A DNA stretch of 64,000 nucleotides from Aquipseudomonas alcaligenes (GTDB lineage: Bacteria; Pseudomonadota; Gammaproteobacteria; Pseudomonadales; Pseudomonadaceae). The notes beneath the pieces were generated by a model. That model was not told the origin of the DNA and ran no database searches. It saw only the letters and a list, made by a program, of their open reading frames with translations. This document shows positions 10,068 to 17,435 of the stretch, piece by piece (within the stretch, counting starts at the first letter, position 1; the number at the start of each line of letters is the position of its first letter). The DNA lies in assembly GCF_003205495.1 (NCBI RefSeq), contig NZ_QJRX01000004.1:248764-312763 (forward strand), given 5' to 3'. Made by a program: the position numbers and the translations under genes.

Positions 10068-10679
10068 TCAAAACTCGACCCCCTTCTGCGCCTTCACTCC
10101 GGCCTTGAAGGCATGCTTGACCAGCGTCATGTCGGTCACCGTGTCCGCCGCCTCGACCAGCTCAGGCAGGGCGCCGCGCCCGGTCACCACCACGTGCTGC
10201 AGCAGCGGCCGCGCCTCGATGTCGGCGAGCACCGGGTCGAGCTGCAGGTAACCGTACTTGAGGGCGATGTTCAGCTCGTCCAGCACCACCAGGCCGATAC
10301 TGTCATCGGCCAGCAGGCGCTGCGCCACCTGCCAGGCTTCGCCGGCCATGGCGATGTCGCGCTGGCGGTCCTGGGTCTCCCAGGTGAAGCCCTCGCCCAT
10401 CACGAACCACTGCACCTCATCGGGAAAGCGGCGGAAGAAGGCCTCCTCGCCGGTGCTGGCGGCACCCTTGATGAACTGCACCACGCCGACCTTCATGCCG
10501 TGGCCGAGGGCGCGGGCGACCATGCCGAACGCCGAGCTGCTCTTGCCCTTGCCGTTGCCGGCGTGCACCAGCAGCAGGCCGTATTCATCCTGGGCCTGGG
10601 CGATCTTCGCGTCGATCAGGGCTTTCTTGCGCTGCATGCGCGCCTGGTGGCGGGCGTCGCGTTCTGCCGATTCGGCCAT
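10068..10679 (-). CDS. cobO: Cob(I)yrinic acid a,c-diamide adenosyltransferase
   Basis: Transfers adenosyl from ATP to the cobalt of cob(I)yrinic acid a,c-diamide (BtuR/CobO/CobP family). 203 residues, typical. The P-loop variant HAGNGKGKSSSAFGM is near residues 40-54, and the conserved VVLDELNIALKYGY and VVVTGRGALPEL segments follow. The N-terminus is charged and helical. It is the first gene after the cobalamin riboswitch at 10803-10985, so the leader directly controls this gene and, through it, the nine genes downstream. The ATG at 10679 is chosen because the riboswitch occupies the sequence upstream. Confidence 0.96.
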   Translation of the reverse strand: MAESAERDARHQARMQRKKALIDAKIAQAQDEYGLLLVHAGNGKGKSSSAFGMVARALGHGMKVGVVQFIKGAASTGEEAFFRRFPDEVQWFVMGEGFTWETQDRQRDIAMAGEAWQVAQRLLADDSIGLVVLDELNIALKYGYLQLDPVLADIEARPLLQHVVVTGRGALPELVEAADTVTDMTLVKHAFKAGVKAQKGVEF

Positions 10680-10802
10680 GCCGCTCTCCTGTCCGGCCCC
10701 GGGGCCAGGCATTGGGTGTCGAAAGGCAGAAGACGGACGCACGCAGGAAGGGCCACGGGCCCTGCCCACCCGCAAAGCCCGCCGCAATGCCGTGGAAGCG
10801 CG

Positions 10803-10985
10803 ACAGGCCGGTCTCCGGGCTCGTGAGCCAGGCCATGCGGCCTGCGGGTCGCGCCTTCCCGTGCCGCAGCACAGTGGCGTAGGCGACCCTTGTCTCACCT
10901 ACCGTTGCGGGGGCAGCGCCGGCTTGAATGGACCGGCTTCCCTGTTTCACCCCTCGGCCACGCATGGCGGGGGCACCTGTTGCAG
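10803..10985 (-). ncRNA. Cobalamin (AdoCbl) riboswitch upstream of cobO
   Basis: Read on the minus strand, the aptamer landmarks occur in order: CAGGTGCC at the 5' side, then CAGGGAAGCCGGT, then CCCCCGCAACGGT, then GCCACTG, then CACGGGAAGGCG, and finally a B12 box (GAGCCCGGAGACCGGCC, 10806-10822). The order and spacing match the cobalamin riboswitch class. It ends about 125 nt before the cobO start, leaving room for an expression platform. Expected role: switch off the ten-gene block when adenosylcobalamin is plentiful. Confidence 0.95.
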
Positions 10986-10991
10986 GCGCGC

Positions 10992-11020
10992 AGGGTAGAG
11001 GCTGGGGGCGGGAGCGTCAA
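10992..11020 (-). promoter_or_regulatory. Sigma-70 promoter of the cobO operon
   Basis: On the minus strand, TTGACG (11020-11015) is separated by exactly 17 nt from TACCCT (10997-10992). Transcription would begin near 10985, right at the first conserved base block of the riboswitch, so promoter and leader support each other. Confidence 0.75.
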
Positions 11021-11027
11021 CGCGCGC

Positions 11028-11348
11028 TCAGAAGCGCGGGGTGAAACCGGCCGGCTTGCTCGCCAGCCAGGCGACGAAGGTGCGCAGGCGCTCGTCGGCC
11101 AGCAGGGCCTCGCGGCTGTTGAAGGTCAGCGCCAGCTCCTTTTCGTCGAACAGCCGGTGGATCTGGTTGTGGCAGGCGCGGCAGACCCACAGGGTGGCGG
11201 TGATGCGCTCGGCCTTGGCGAAGCGCTTCTGCACATAGGGCTTGTCGTGCAGGGCCTTGGGAATCAGGTGATGGCGGGTCAGCGGCAGCCGGCGGGCACA
11301 CAGCTCGCAGGCCTCCGGCTGTGGCGGCAGGCGGATCGTCTCGGCCAT
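11028..11348 (-). CDS. Small HNH-like zinc-finger protein of unknown role
   Basis: 106 residues with paired metal-binding motifs: C14-x2-C17, then HHLIPK (His26, His27), then C56-x2-C59-H60 with His64. This is the pattern of a compact HNH/treble-clef nuclease-like domain, but a specific substrate cannot be inferred. It starts 4 nt after the stop of the O-methyltransferase gene and is probably its operon partner, as the last gene of the NlpC/methyltransferase set. Its stop lies only 8 nt from the -35 box of the cobO promoter, so read-through into the riboswitch leader is possible. Confidence 0.75.
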   Translation of the reverse strand: MAETIRLPPQPEACELCARRLPLTRHHLIPKALHDKPYVQKRFAKAERITATLWVCRACHNQIHRLFDEKELALTFNSREALLADERLRTFVAWLASKPAGFTPRF

Positions 11349-11352
11349 GGCC

Positions 11353-12015
11353 TCAGCGCTTGCGGCAGAGGGTCAGGCCATCGCCCAGCGGCAGCAGGCT
11401 GAGGTCGATGCGCGTGTCGCGGCGCAGGCCGCGGTTGAGCGCCTGGATGGCGCGGGTGTCCTGGCTTTCCGGGTTCGGCTCCAGCACCCGGCCGCTCCAC
11501 AGCACGTTGTCGAACAGGATCAGCCCGCCCTGGCGCACCAGCACCAGGGCATGTTCCAGGTACACCGGATAGTTGGCCTTGTCGGCATCGATGAAGATCA
11601 GGTCGAAGCTCTCGGCCTGGCCGCCGCGCTCCAGCGCATTGAGGGTCTCCAGCGCCGGCGCCAGACGCAGCTCGATGCGCTCGGCCACGCCCGCCTCGTA
11701 CCAGTAGCGCTCGGCGATGGCGTTGTACTCGCCGGGCAGGTCACAGCAGATCAGGCGACCGTCCGCCGGCAGGGCCTGGGCCATGCACAGCGCGCTGTAG
11801 CCGGTGAAGGTGCCGATCTCGAGAATCCGGCGGGCGCCGGTCAGCTGCACCAGCAGGGCCATGAACTGGCCCTGCTCGGGGGCGATCTGCCAGAGCGCCA
11901 TGGGCAGCTGCGCGGTTTCCTCGCGCAGGCGCTTGAGCAGCGGCGACTCGCGCAGGGAGACGTCCAGCAGGTACTGGTAGAGGGCGTCGTCGAGATTCAG
12001 CGTGCGGTTGGTCAT
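11353..12015 (-). CDS. Class I SAM-dependent O-methyltransferase (caffeoyl-CoA OMT/YrrM-like)
   Basis: 220 residues. The S-adenosylmethionine site ILEIGTFTGYSA lies at about residues 64-75. The acidic motif DLIFIDADKANY and the following GGLILFDNVLWSG segment are typical of the metal-dependent O-methyltransferase 3 family (caffeoyl-CoA OMT, catechol-type). The natural substrate is not predictable. Its start overlaps the stop of the NlpC/P60 lipoprotein by 4 nt, so the two are translationally coupled, and the HNH-like gene follows 4 nt downstream. Confidence 0.9.
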   Translation of the reverse strand: MTNRTLNLDDALYQYLLDVSLRESPLLKRLREETAQLPMALWQIAPEQGQFMALLVQLTGARRILEIGTFTGYSALCMAQALPADGRLICCDLPGEYNAIAERYWYEAGVAERIELRLAPALETLNALERGGQAESFDLIFIDADKANYPVYLEHALVLVRQGGLILFDNVLWSGRVLEPNPESQDTRAIQALNRGLRRDTRIDLSLLPLGDGLTLCRKR

Positions 12016-12527
12016 GGCTGGCGCGCCAGCTGACGGGCGGCCAGCACCCGCTTGGCGCCCAGGTAGCTCTTCTGCCAGTAGGCCTGGCTCAGGTAGTCCA
12101 GGCGCACGGTGCCGCCGCTGGACGGCGCATGCACGAAGCGCCCCTCGCCGACGTAGATGCCGGCATGGCTGACCTGGCCACCGCCATTGGTGGCGAAGAA
12201 CACCAGATCGCCGCTCTGCAGCTGGTCACGCCCGACGCTGGGCGCGCGCACATGGATCATCTCGCGGGTCGAGCGCGGCAGGGCGATGCCGGCCGAGTTG
12301 CGGTAGACGTAGCCGATCAGGCCACTGCAGTCGAAGCCGCTCTCCGGGGTATTGCCGCCGTAGCGATACGGCGTGCCGACCAGGCCGATGGCGCTGATCA
12401 GCACGTCGTCGGCACTGCCATCCACGATCGGGAAGGGGTTGCTGGGTTCTTCGGCGGGAGGGTTGCCGGCGCAGGCGGTGAGCAGCGCGGCGAGGGCTAG
12501 CAGGGAAAGGCGAGCCTTGAAATGCAT
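12012..12527 (-). CDS. NlpC/P60 family lipoprotein (predicted peptidoglycan endopeptidase), copy 1
   Basis: 171 residues. A lipoprotein signal peptide with lipobox LTAC (Cys19) predicts anchoring in the envelope. The NlpC/P60 cysteine-peptidase core follows: YRYGG, catalytic Cys67 in FDCSGL, His121 in SHAGIYVG and a third polar residue His133 in FVHAPSSGG. Enzymes of this fold cut peptide cross-links in cell-wall peptidoglycan. It closely resembles the neighbour at 12605-13216, so the pair arose by tandem duplication. A large hairpin separates the two genes. Confidence 0.92.
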   Translation of the reverse strand: MHFKARLSLLALAALLTACAGNPPAEEPSNPFPIVDGSADDVLISAIGLVGTPYRYGGNTPESGFDCSGLIGYVYRNSAGIALPRSTREMIHVRAPSVGRDQLQSGDLVFFATNGGGQVSHAGIYVGEGRFVHAPSSGGTVRLDYLSQAYWQKSYLGAKRVLAARQLARQP

Positions 12528-12568
12528 GGGCGGGCGTCCTGGCCGGGATGCGCCCTACTCTGCCGGCT

Positions 12569-12599
12569 CATGGGCGTGGGCGCAAGGCCCACGCCCATG
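12569..12599. terminator. Strong hairpin between the two NlpC/P60 genes
   Basis: A perfect 13-bp stem (CATGGGCGTGGGC / GCCCACGCCCATG) with a 5-nt loop lies directly after the stop of the upstream NlpC/P60 gene. No T-run follows on the minus strand, so it may act as an attenuator or mRNA-end stabiliser rather than a classic terminator. Confidence 0.6.
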
Positions 12600-12604
12600 G
12601 CGGA

Positions 12605-13216
12605 TCAGCGATGCAGCGCTGCGGGGGCGGCGCCCGACTGCTCCGGAGCCAGGGCCAGCACGCGCTTGGCTTCCATGTAGCTGCGCTTCCAGTAGCTGTC
12701 TTCCAGGCTGTCGATGCGCACGCCGCCGCTGCGGCTGCTGCTGGAATGGATGAACTGGTCATCGCCCAGGTAGATGCCGGCGTGGCTGACGCGGCCGCGA
12801 CCACGGTTGTTGAAGAAGATCAGGTCGCCCGGTTCCAGCTCGTCACGCGAGACCAGCGGTGCGTCGAGGTTGATCATCTCGCGGGTCGAGCGCGGCAGCT
12901 GCAGGCCGGCCTCTTCCCTGAACAGGTAGCCGATGAAGCCGCTGCAGTCGAAGCCGGTCTTGATCGACGTGCCACCGAAACGGTACTTGGTGCCGACCAG
13001 CGACAGCCCCTGGCTGAGGATGCTGTCCGCCAGCGAGGGCAGTTCGTAGGGCTGATCGTCCGTGAAGTCGGCCATCTGCTCGTCGGTCATGTACTCGACC
13101 GGCGGCTGTGGCTCCTGTTGGGCCAGATCCATCTGGGACTGCGGCGCCTGGTTGGCGCAGGCCGCCAGCAGGGCTGTGAGTGCAATGGGCACGAGGGGTG
13201 CGAAGCGCTTGAGCAT
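12605..13216 (-). CDS. NlpC/P60 family lipoprotein (predicted peptidoglycan endopeptidase), copy 2
   Basis: 203 residues from the ATG at 13216 (a GTG two codons upstream is the alternative). The signal peptide has lipobox LAAC with the modified Cys at residue 20. A 40-residue acidic, Gln/Pro-rich linker precedes the peptidase core: YRFGG, catalytic Cys91 in FDCSGF, His145 in SHAGIYLG and His157 in FIHSSSSR. The linker is longer than in copy 1, which would let the domain reach further into the wall. It belongs to the same duplication as 12012-12527. Confidence 0.9.
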   Translation of the reverse strand: MLKRFAPLVPIALTALLAACANQAPQSQMDLAQQEPQPPVEYMTDEQMADFTDDQPYELPSLADSILSQGLSLVGTKYRFGGTSIKTGFDCSGFIGYLFREEAGLQLPRSTREMINLDAPLVSRDELEPGDLIFFNNRGRGRVSHAGIYLGDDQFIHSSSSRSGGVRIDSLEDSYWKRSYMEAKRVLALAPEQSGAAPAALHR

Positions 13217-13285
13217 GGGCACGACCGTGTCTGTCTGGTTTTTATTGGTGGGCGACTATGCCGTCTGTCGACGTGATTTGCAAAT

Positions 13286-14053
13286 TCAATGCCCGGAAAT
13301 GTGACTCAGTAGTTCCGGCAAAACGTCTGACGCCCTTCCCGACAAACGGACATCCACCAGGCGGCTGATATCGGTGTGCTGCGGATTCACTTCCACGGTG
13401 AAACCCTTGTTCCTGCGGGCTTCCAGCACCGGCTCGACGATATAGGGGAAGCTTGCCGTGGTGCCCACCGCGATCACCACCTCGAAGCCCTGGCGCACCT
13501 GGCCATAAAGCCGACCAATGGCATCCTCGGGCAGCATCTCCTCGAACAGCACCACCGGCGGGCGCAGCACGCCCCCGCATTGTGCACAGCGCGGCGGCAA
13601 CGGACGGCGCAGGTGCTCGGCCAGCTGCGGGTCCTCGGCCCCGCAGGACTGGCAGTACAGCGGCGCCAGTTCGCCGTGGATCTCGATCAGGCGCTCCACC
13701 GGCGAACCCGCGGCACGGTGATAGCCGTCGATGTTCTGCGTCAGCACCCAGCAACCGGGCTTGCGCCGCTGCAGCTCGGCGATGGCGGCATGCCCGGCAT
13801 TCGGCGCCGCACCCAGGCAGGCTTCGCCCAGCTGTGCCAGGTACTTCCAGCACAGCGCCGGATCGCGCTGCAGCATCGGCCCGGACAGCGCCGCCTCGAT
13901 CGGCAGGCCCTCGGCAGTCAGACCGTTGTACAGCCCGCCGAGGCCGCGATAGGTCGGCAGCCCGGAGTCGGCCGAGAGACCGGCACCGCTGATGACCAGG
14001 ATGCGCTCGGCGTTCTGGATGGCCTGGGCGACGCGGAGAATGTCCTGTTGCAT
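13286..14053 (-). CDS. NAD-dependent protein deacylase, SIR2 (sirtuin) family
   Basis: 255 residues with a full sirtuin core: NAD-binding GAGLSADSGLPTYRG (about residues 23-37), TQNIDGYH (105-112), catalytic His126 in EIHGEL, a four-Cys zinc site (C134, C137, C156, C159) and VGTTASFPYIVEPVLEA near the end. It would remove acyl groups from lysines of proteins, using NAD. A GAGG ribosome site sits about 8 nt before the ATG at 14053. Enteric sirtuins are called cobB, but this gene is separate from cobalamin cobB at 8660-9952. Confidence 0.93.
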   Translation of the reverse strand: MQQDILRVAQAIQNAERILVISGAGLSADSGLPTYRGLGGLYNGLTAEGLPIEAALSGPMLQRDPALCWKYLAQLGEACLGAAPNAGHAAIAELQRRKPGCWVLTQNIDGYHRAAGSPVERLIEIHGELAPLYCQSCGAEDPQLAEHLRRPLPPRCAQCGGVLRPPVVLFEEMLPEDAIGRLYGQVRQGFEVVIAVGTTASFPYIVEPVLEARRNKGFTVEVNPQHTDISRLVDVRLSGRASDVLPELLSHISGH

Positions 14054-14085
14054 GGGTTGCCTCGTCGGGTCACAAAGCGGCTTTG

Positions 14086-14757
14086 TCAGTGGTTGACCGT
14101 ATGCGCCAGCATCACCGACAACTGACACAGTGGCCGGCCGCTCTGCGCGTGCCACTGGTTGAAGGCGGCCTGCACCAGGGCCAGGTCCTTCTGGCTGGTC
14201 GGCGCCTTGTCGATGATCTGCTGGGCCTTGAGCGCGGCGACCATGTCGTCGGTCGGGATGAAGGTGTCCTTGCCGACCATGCGCAGGAAGCGCGGCGCCG
14301 ACAGGCCGCCGAGCTGGTTGCCATGCTTGGCCAGGTACTTCCACAGGCCGACGATATCGGTCACCGGCCAGTCGGCGATCAGCGCGCCGAAGCTGCCTTT
14401 TTCCTGGCGCACATCGAGGATGAACTGGGCATTGCGCGGCACACTCTTGAGCTTGCCCAGGTGACGAATCAACCGCGCATCCTGCATCAGCCGTTCCAGA
14501 TGCTCGGCGCCCATCAGCACCACCTTCTCCGGATCGAAGCCGAAGAACACCTGCTCGAAGGCCGGCCATTTGGCGTCGACCAGGCTGTGCTTGAGGCCGG
14601 CGCGGAACACCCGCAGCGCCAGCAGCGACAGGTAGCGATCATCACTCAGTGCACGCAGCTCGGCGTCGGAGCGGGGCTGCGGCAGGCGCGCCTCCAGCGC
14701 CGCGGCCGAGCCGAAGCGGTTGAGGCAGTATTCGTGGAGCCATTGATAGTCACGCAT
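14086..14757 (-). CDS. tag: DNA-3-methyladenine glycosylase I-like protein (Tag family)
   Basis: 223 residues, resembling Tag, which removes 3-methyladenine from alkylated DNA. Similarity is clearest from the middle onwards: the AFEQVFFGFDPEKVVLMG segment, ERLMQDARLIRHLGKL, then a stretch of small helices ending in CQLSVMLAHTVNH. The zinc-binding Cys near the N-terminus of the E. coli enzyme is not evident, so this is a divergent branch, and activity is inferred. The start at 14757 has an AGGGAGA ribosome site. It lies 46 nt after the cobM stop and could be read through from cobE-cobM. Confidence 0.75.
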   Translation of the reverse strand: MRDYQWLHEYCLNRFGSAAALEARLPQPRSDAELRALSDDRYLSLLALRVFRAGLKHSLVDAKWPAFEQVFFGFDPEKVVLMGAEHLERLMQDARLIRHLGKLKSVPRNAQFILDVRQEKGSFGALIADWPVTDIVGLWKYLAKHGNQLGGLSAPRFLRMVGKDTFIPTDDMVAALKAQQIIDKAPTSQKDLALVQAAFNQWHAQSGRPLCQLSVMLAHTVNH

Positions 14758-14803
14758 GCTTGATCTCCCTTGCAGCCGTGAAGGTTGCCCGACGCACGCG
14801 GGC

Positions 14804-15553
14804 TCAGTCCAGGCGATAGAGATGGCGCGTTGCCTCGGCATACAGCGCCGACTGGGCGAAATCGTCCGTGGCCAGGACCCGCCCGACCAGAATCAGCGCG
14901 GTGCGGCGAAAGCCTTTCACCGCCACCCGCGCCTCGATGTCCGCCAGGGTGCCGCGCACCCAGTCCTGGTCGGGCCAGCTGGCGCGATGCACCACGGCGA
15001 TCGGGCAATCGGCGCCGTAGTACGGCAGCAACTCGTCGATGATGCGCGGCAGGTGCTGCACGCCGAGGTGGATTGCCAGGGTCGCGCGGTGGCTGGCCAG
15101 GGCGCCCAGCTCCTCCCCCGCCGGCATCGGCGAATTGTGCCCGTAGCGGGTGAGGATCACCGTCTGCGCCACCTCCGGCAGGGTCAGCTCGGCCTCCAAC
15201 AGCGCCGCGCAGGCGGCGGTCGCGGTCACGCCGGGGACGATTTCGAACGGAATATTAAGCGCGCGCAGCTCGCGAATCTGCTCGCCAATAGCGCCATACA
15301 GCGAGGGGTCGCCGGAATGCACGCGGGCCACATCCTGGCCTCGCGCATGGGCCTCGGCCAGCAGCGCGATGATCTGCGACAGGTGCAGTTCGGCGGTATT
15401 CACCACCCGCTCGGCCTGGTGGCCATCGAGCACGGCCGCCGGCACCAGCGAGCCGGCATAGAGGATCACCGGGCAGCTGCGGATCAGGCGCTGGCCCTTG
15501 ACGGTGATCAGCTCGGGGTCGCCGGGGCCGGCGCCGATGAAATAGACGGTCAT
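14804..15553 (-). CDS. cobM: Precorrin-4 C11-methyltransferase
   Basis: Uses S-adenosylmethionine to methylate C11 of precorrin-4, giving precorrin-5. 249 residues with the tetrapyrrole methylase fold: [16 protein letters not shown] at the N-terminus, LYAGSLVP, the HSGDPSLYGAIGEQ motif and PGVTATAACAALLE. It overlaps cobE by 4 nt and runs in the opposite direction to the cobW-cobN operon. Unlike the three other cob transcription units, the cobE-cobM pair has no riboswitch of its own upstream. Confidence 0.96.
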   Translation of the reverse strand: MTVYFIGAGPGDPELITVKGQRLIRSCPVILYAGSLVPAAVLDGHQAERVVNTAELHLSQIIALLAEAHARGQDVARVHSGDPSLYGAIGEQIRELRALNIPFEIVPGVTATAACAALLEAELTLPEVAQTVILTRYGHNSPMPAGEELGALASHRATLAIHLGVQHLPRIIDELLPYYGADCPIAVVHRASWPDQDWVRGTLADIEARVAVKGFRRTALILVGRVLATDDFAQSALYAEATRHLYRLD

Positions 15554-15954
15554 GCACAGGGCTCCGAATCGATGCGCGCCAGGGCGCAGGTGGCATTGGC
15601 GCTGCGCAGGCGCGGGCCGAGCAGCTGCGCCCGCCCCAGGCGCGTAGCGGCGGCCAGGGCGCTGGGCTCGGCCACCGCCGGGCTGCCGGCCACTTGCTGG
15701 GTCAGCGGCTTGGCCTCGGCCTGCCCGGCGAATGCCTGCAGTGCCTCGGCCGCTACATGCTCCAGCGGCAGTCCCAGGCGTTCGGCCAGGGCCTGCAGGC
15801 CAGGCTCGCCACGCTTGTGCGCGCTGCTGGCCAGCCCGACCAGTTCGTCCAGCTGCCGGCCGTGGGCGGCCAGGGACTGCAGCAGCAGCGCCTGCAGTTC
15901 GTCCACCGGACAACCGCGCCGGCAGCCGAACCCGGCGATCAGGCGAATCGGCAT
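15550..15954 (-). CDS. cobE: Cobalamin biosynthesis protein CobE (CbiG C-terminal domain homologue)
   Basis: 134 residues, matching the stand-alone CbiG C-terminal-domain family. Features are the AGFGCRRGCPVDEL start, the VGLASSAHKRGEPGL segment, and the [12 protein letters not shown] stretch near residue 100. Its exact step in the aerobic pathway is not firmly established in the literature I know. I chose the ATG at 15954; the longer frame to 15996 has a hydrophobic extension unlike the family. It is the first gene of the minus-strand pair cobE-cobM, divergent from cobW across about 430 nt that hold the palindromic promoter and riboswitch. Confidence 0.88.
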   Translation of the reverse strand: MPIRLIAGFGCRRGCPVDELQALLLQSLAAHGRQLDELVGLASSAHKRGEPGLQALAERLGLPLEHVAAEALQAFAGQAEAKPLTQQVAGSPAVAEPSALAAATRLGRAQLLGPRLRSANATCALARIDSEPCA

Positions 15955-16008
15955 GGGCACTCCCGCTGCGAGCCAAAAGGCCGCGTAGCTCAGCACGCAA
16001 GCCCACGC

Positions 16009-16052
16009 CGGTCAACCGCGCGGTTGACCGCTTCCCGGTCGCTGCGTAGCCT
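16009..16052. promoter_or_regulatory. Divergent promoter region with a perfect 22-bp palindrome
   Basis: 16009-16030 is a perfect palindrome (CGGTCAACCGC followed by its exact reverse complement). Its right arm supplies TTGACC (16024-16029), 17 nt from TAGCCT (16047-16052): a good sigma-70 promoter placing a start near 16059, at the beginning of the cobW riboswitch. The left arm supplies the mirror-image TTGACC on the minus strand, which could be the -35 of cobE-cobM with a weak TGAGCT at -10. A dimeric regulator binding the palindrome would cover both -35 boxes. Confidence 0.65.
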
Positions 16053-16059
16053 TGCGCCC

Positions 16060-16270
16060 TTTCCGAGGTTCTTCTTCGCCCGGCGAAGAAGCTAAGAGGG
16101 AACAGGGTTCATGCCCTGGCTGCCCCCGCAACTGTGAACGGATGACGTCCTTCGACATGCCACTGCCCTGACGGGTGGGAAGGCGAAGGATAGAGCCCGA
16201 GCCCCCTATGATCTCGCCAGAGATCGCAGGAGGCTTTCGGGCTCACGCCGTGAGCCAGGAGACCTGCCTC
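16060..16270 (+). ncRNA. Cobalamin riboswitch upstream of cobW
   Basis: Plus-strand aptamer landmarks occur in order: GAGGTTC at the 5' end, AGGGAACAGGG, CCCCCGCAACTGTGAACGG, GCCACTG (about 16158-16164), GGGTGGGAAGGCG, and the B12 box GAGCCAGGAGACCTGCC (16252-16268). A very regular 10-bp arm pair, CTTCTTCGCC/GGCGAAGAAG (16071-16091), decorates the 5' part. The leader ends about 110 nt before cobW. Confidence 0.95.
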
Positions 16271-16289
16271 GTGAAAGTGTTCGACAACC

Positions 16290-16343
16290 GGGCGGGGTGA
16301 TCCGGTGGTGTTCGGCCCTCGCTCGCCTGCGGGAGCCCCGCCC
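16290..16343 (+). promoter_or_regulatory. Possible expression-platform hairpin before cobW
   Basis: GGGCGGGG (16290-16297) can pair with CCCCGCCC (16336-16343), enclosing a 38-nt loop that can fold further. Lying between the B12 box and the cobW start, it is a candidate for the switching stem. No T-run follows, which would favour control of translation or Rho-dependent control over intrinsic termination. Confidence 0.4.
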
Positions 16344-16381
16344 TGCCCATCCGTCCATTTTCCCGACGCAGCAGGGCCGCC

Positions 16382-17434
16382 ATGCACACTCTCGCCAAAC
16401 TCCCCGTCACCATCGTCACCGGCTTTCTCGGTGCCGGCAAAACCACCCTGCTGCGTCATCTGCTGAGCCACGCGGGCGGGCGGCGCATCGCGGTGATCGT
16501 CAACGAGTTCGGCGAGCTGGGCATCGACGGCGCCATCCTCAAGCAGTGCTCCATCGGCTGCAGCGAGGAAGAAGCCGAGGGCCGCATCTTCGAGCTGGCC
16601 AACGGCTGCCTGTGCTGCACCGTGCAGGAAGAGTTCTTCCCAGTGATGCGCGAGCTGGTGGCACGCCGCGGCGAGCTGGACCATATCCTGATCGAGACTT
16701 CGGGACTCGCGTTGCCCAAGCCGCTGGTACAGGCCTTCAACTGGCCGGAAATCCGCACCGCCTGCACCGTGGATGCGGTGATCACCGTGGTCGACAGCCC
16801 GGCCGTGGCCGCCGGCACCTTCGCCGCCTTCCCCGAGGAGGTGGACGCCCAGCGCAAGCAGGACCCGAACCTGGACCACGAATCGCCGCTGCACGAGCTG
16901 TTCGCCGACCAGCTGGCCAGCGCTGACCTGGTGCTGCTGAACAAGACCGACCTGCTGGATGCCGATGCATTGGCCGCCGTGCGCGCCGAAGTGGCCGAGG
17001 AGCTGCCGCCAGCGGTCAAGGTGATCGAGGCCCAGGGCGGTGAGCTGCCGCTGGAGGTGCTGCTGGGCCTGAACTGCGAGACCGAGCTGCATATCGACAG
17101 CCGGCGCACTCATCACGACGAGGAAGACGAGGACCACGACCACGACGAATTCGACGCCTTCGACCTGGTGCTGCCGGAAGCCGAGGAAGCGCGCCTGCTG
17201 GCCGCCCTGAAGGAGGCCGTGGCCAAGCACGGCATCCTGCGCGTCAAGGGCTTCGCAGCCATTCCCGGCAAGGACATGCGCCTGCTAGTGCAGGGCGTCG
17301 GCCAGCGCTTCGACCGCCACTTCGACCGTGCCTGGGGCGCCGATGAAGCGCGGCAGAGCCGCCTGGTGCTGATCGGCCAGAGCCTCGATCGCACCGCCAT
17401 TGAGGCGGAGTTGAAGGCCGCCCTGGCCGGCTGA
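16382..17434 (+). CDS. cobW: CobW-type metal chaperone GTPase (G3E/COG0523 family)
   Basis: 350 residues. The P-loop GFLGAGKTT lies at residues 14-22, the metal-binding CxCC motif at C76-L-C78-C79, the IETSGLALPKP segment follows, and the NKTD guanine-specificity motif is at about residue 188. A His/Asp/Glu-rich stretch (about residues 242-256) before the CobW C-terminal domain is a further metal ligand region. Family members move metal using GTP; here the riboswitch-led operon with cobN suggests delivering cobalt to the cobaltochelatase. It is first in the plus-strand operon, 1 nt before cobN. Confidence 0.95.
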   Translation: MHTLAKLPVTIVTGFLGAGKTTLLRHLLSHAGGRRIAVIVNEFGELGIDGAILKQCSIGCSEEEAEGRIFELANGCLCCTVQEEFFPVMRELVARRGELDHILIETSGLALPKPLVQAFNWPEIRTACTVDAVITVVDSPAVAAGTFAAFPEEVDAQRKQDPNLDHESPLHELFADQLASADLVLLNKTDLLDADALAAVRAEVAEELPPAVKVIEAQGGELPLEVLLGLNCETELHIDSRRTHHDEEDEDHDHDEFDAFDLVLPEAEEARLLAALKEAVAKHGILRVKGFAAIPGKDMRLLVQGVGQRFDRHFDRAWGADEARQSRLVLIGQSLDRTAIEAELKAALAG

Positions 17435-17435
17435 C

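Noticed and set aside
13286..14053. Naming the sirtuin gene cobB as part of cobalamin synthesis
   Set aside because: The sequence is a SIR2 deacylase; the true cobyrinate amidotransferase is at 8660-9952. The shared name is historical.
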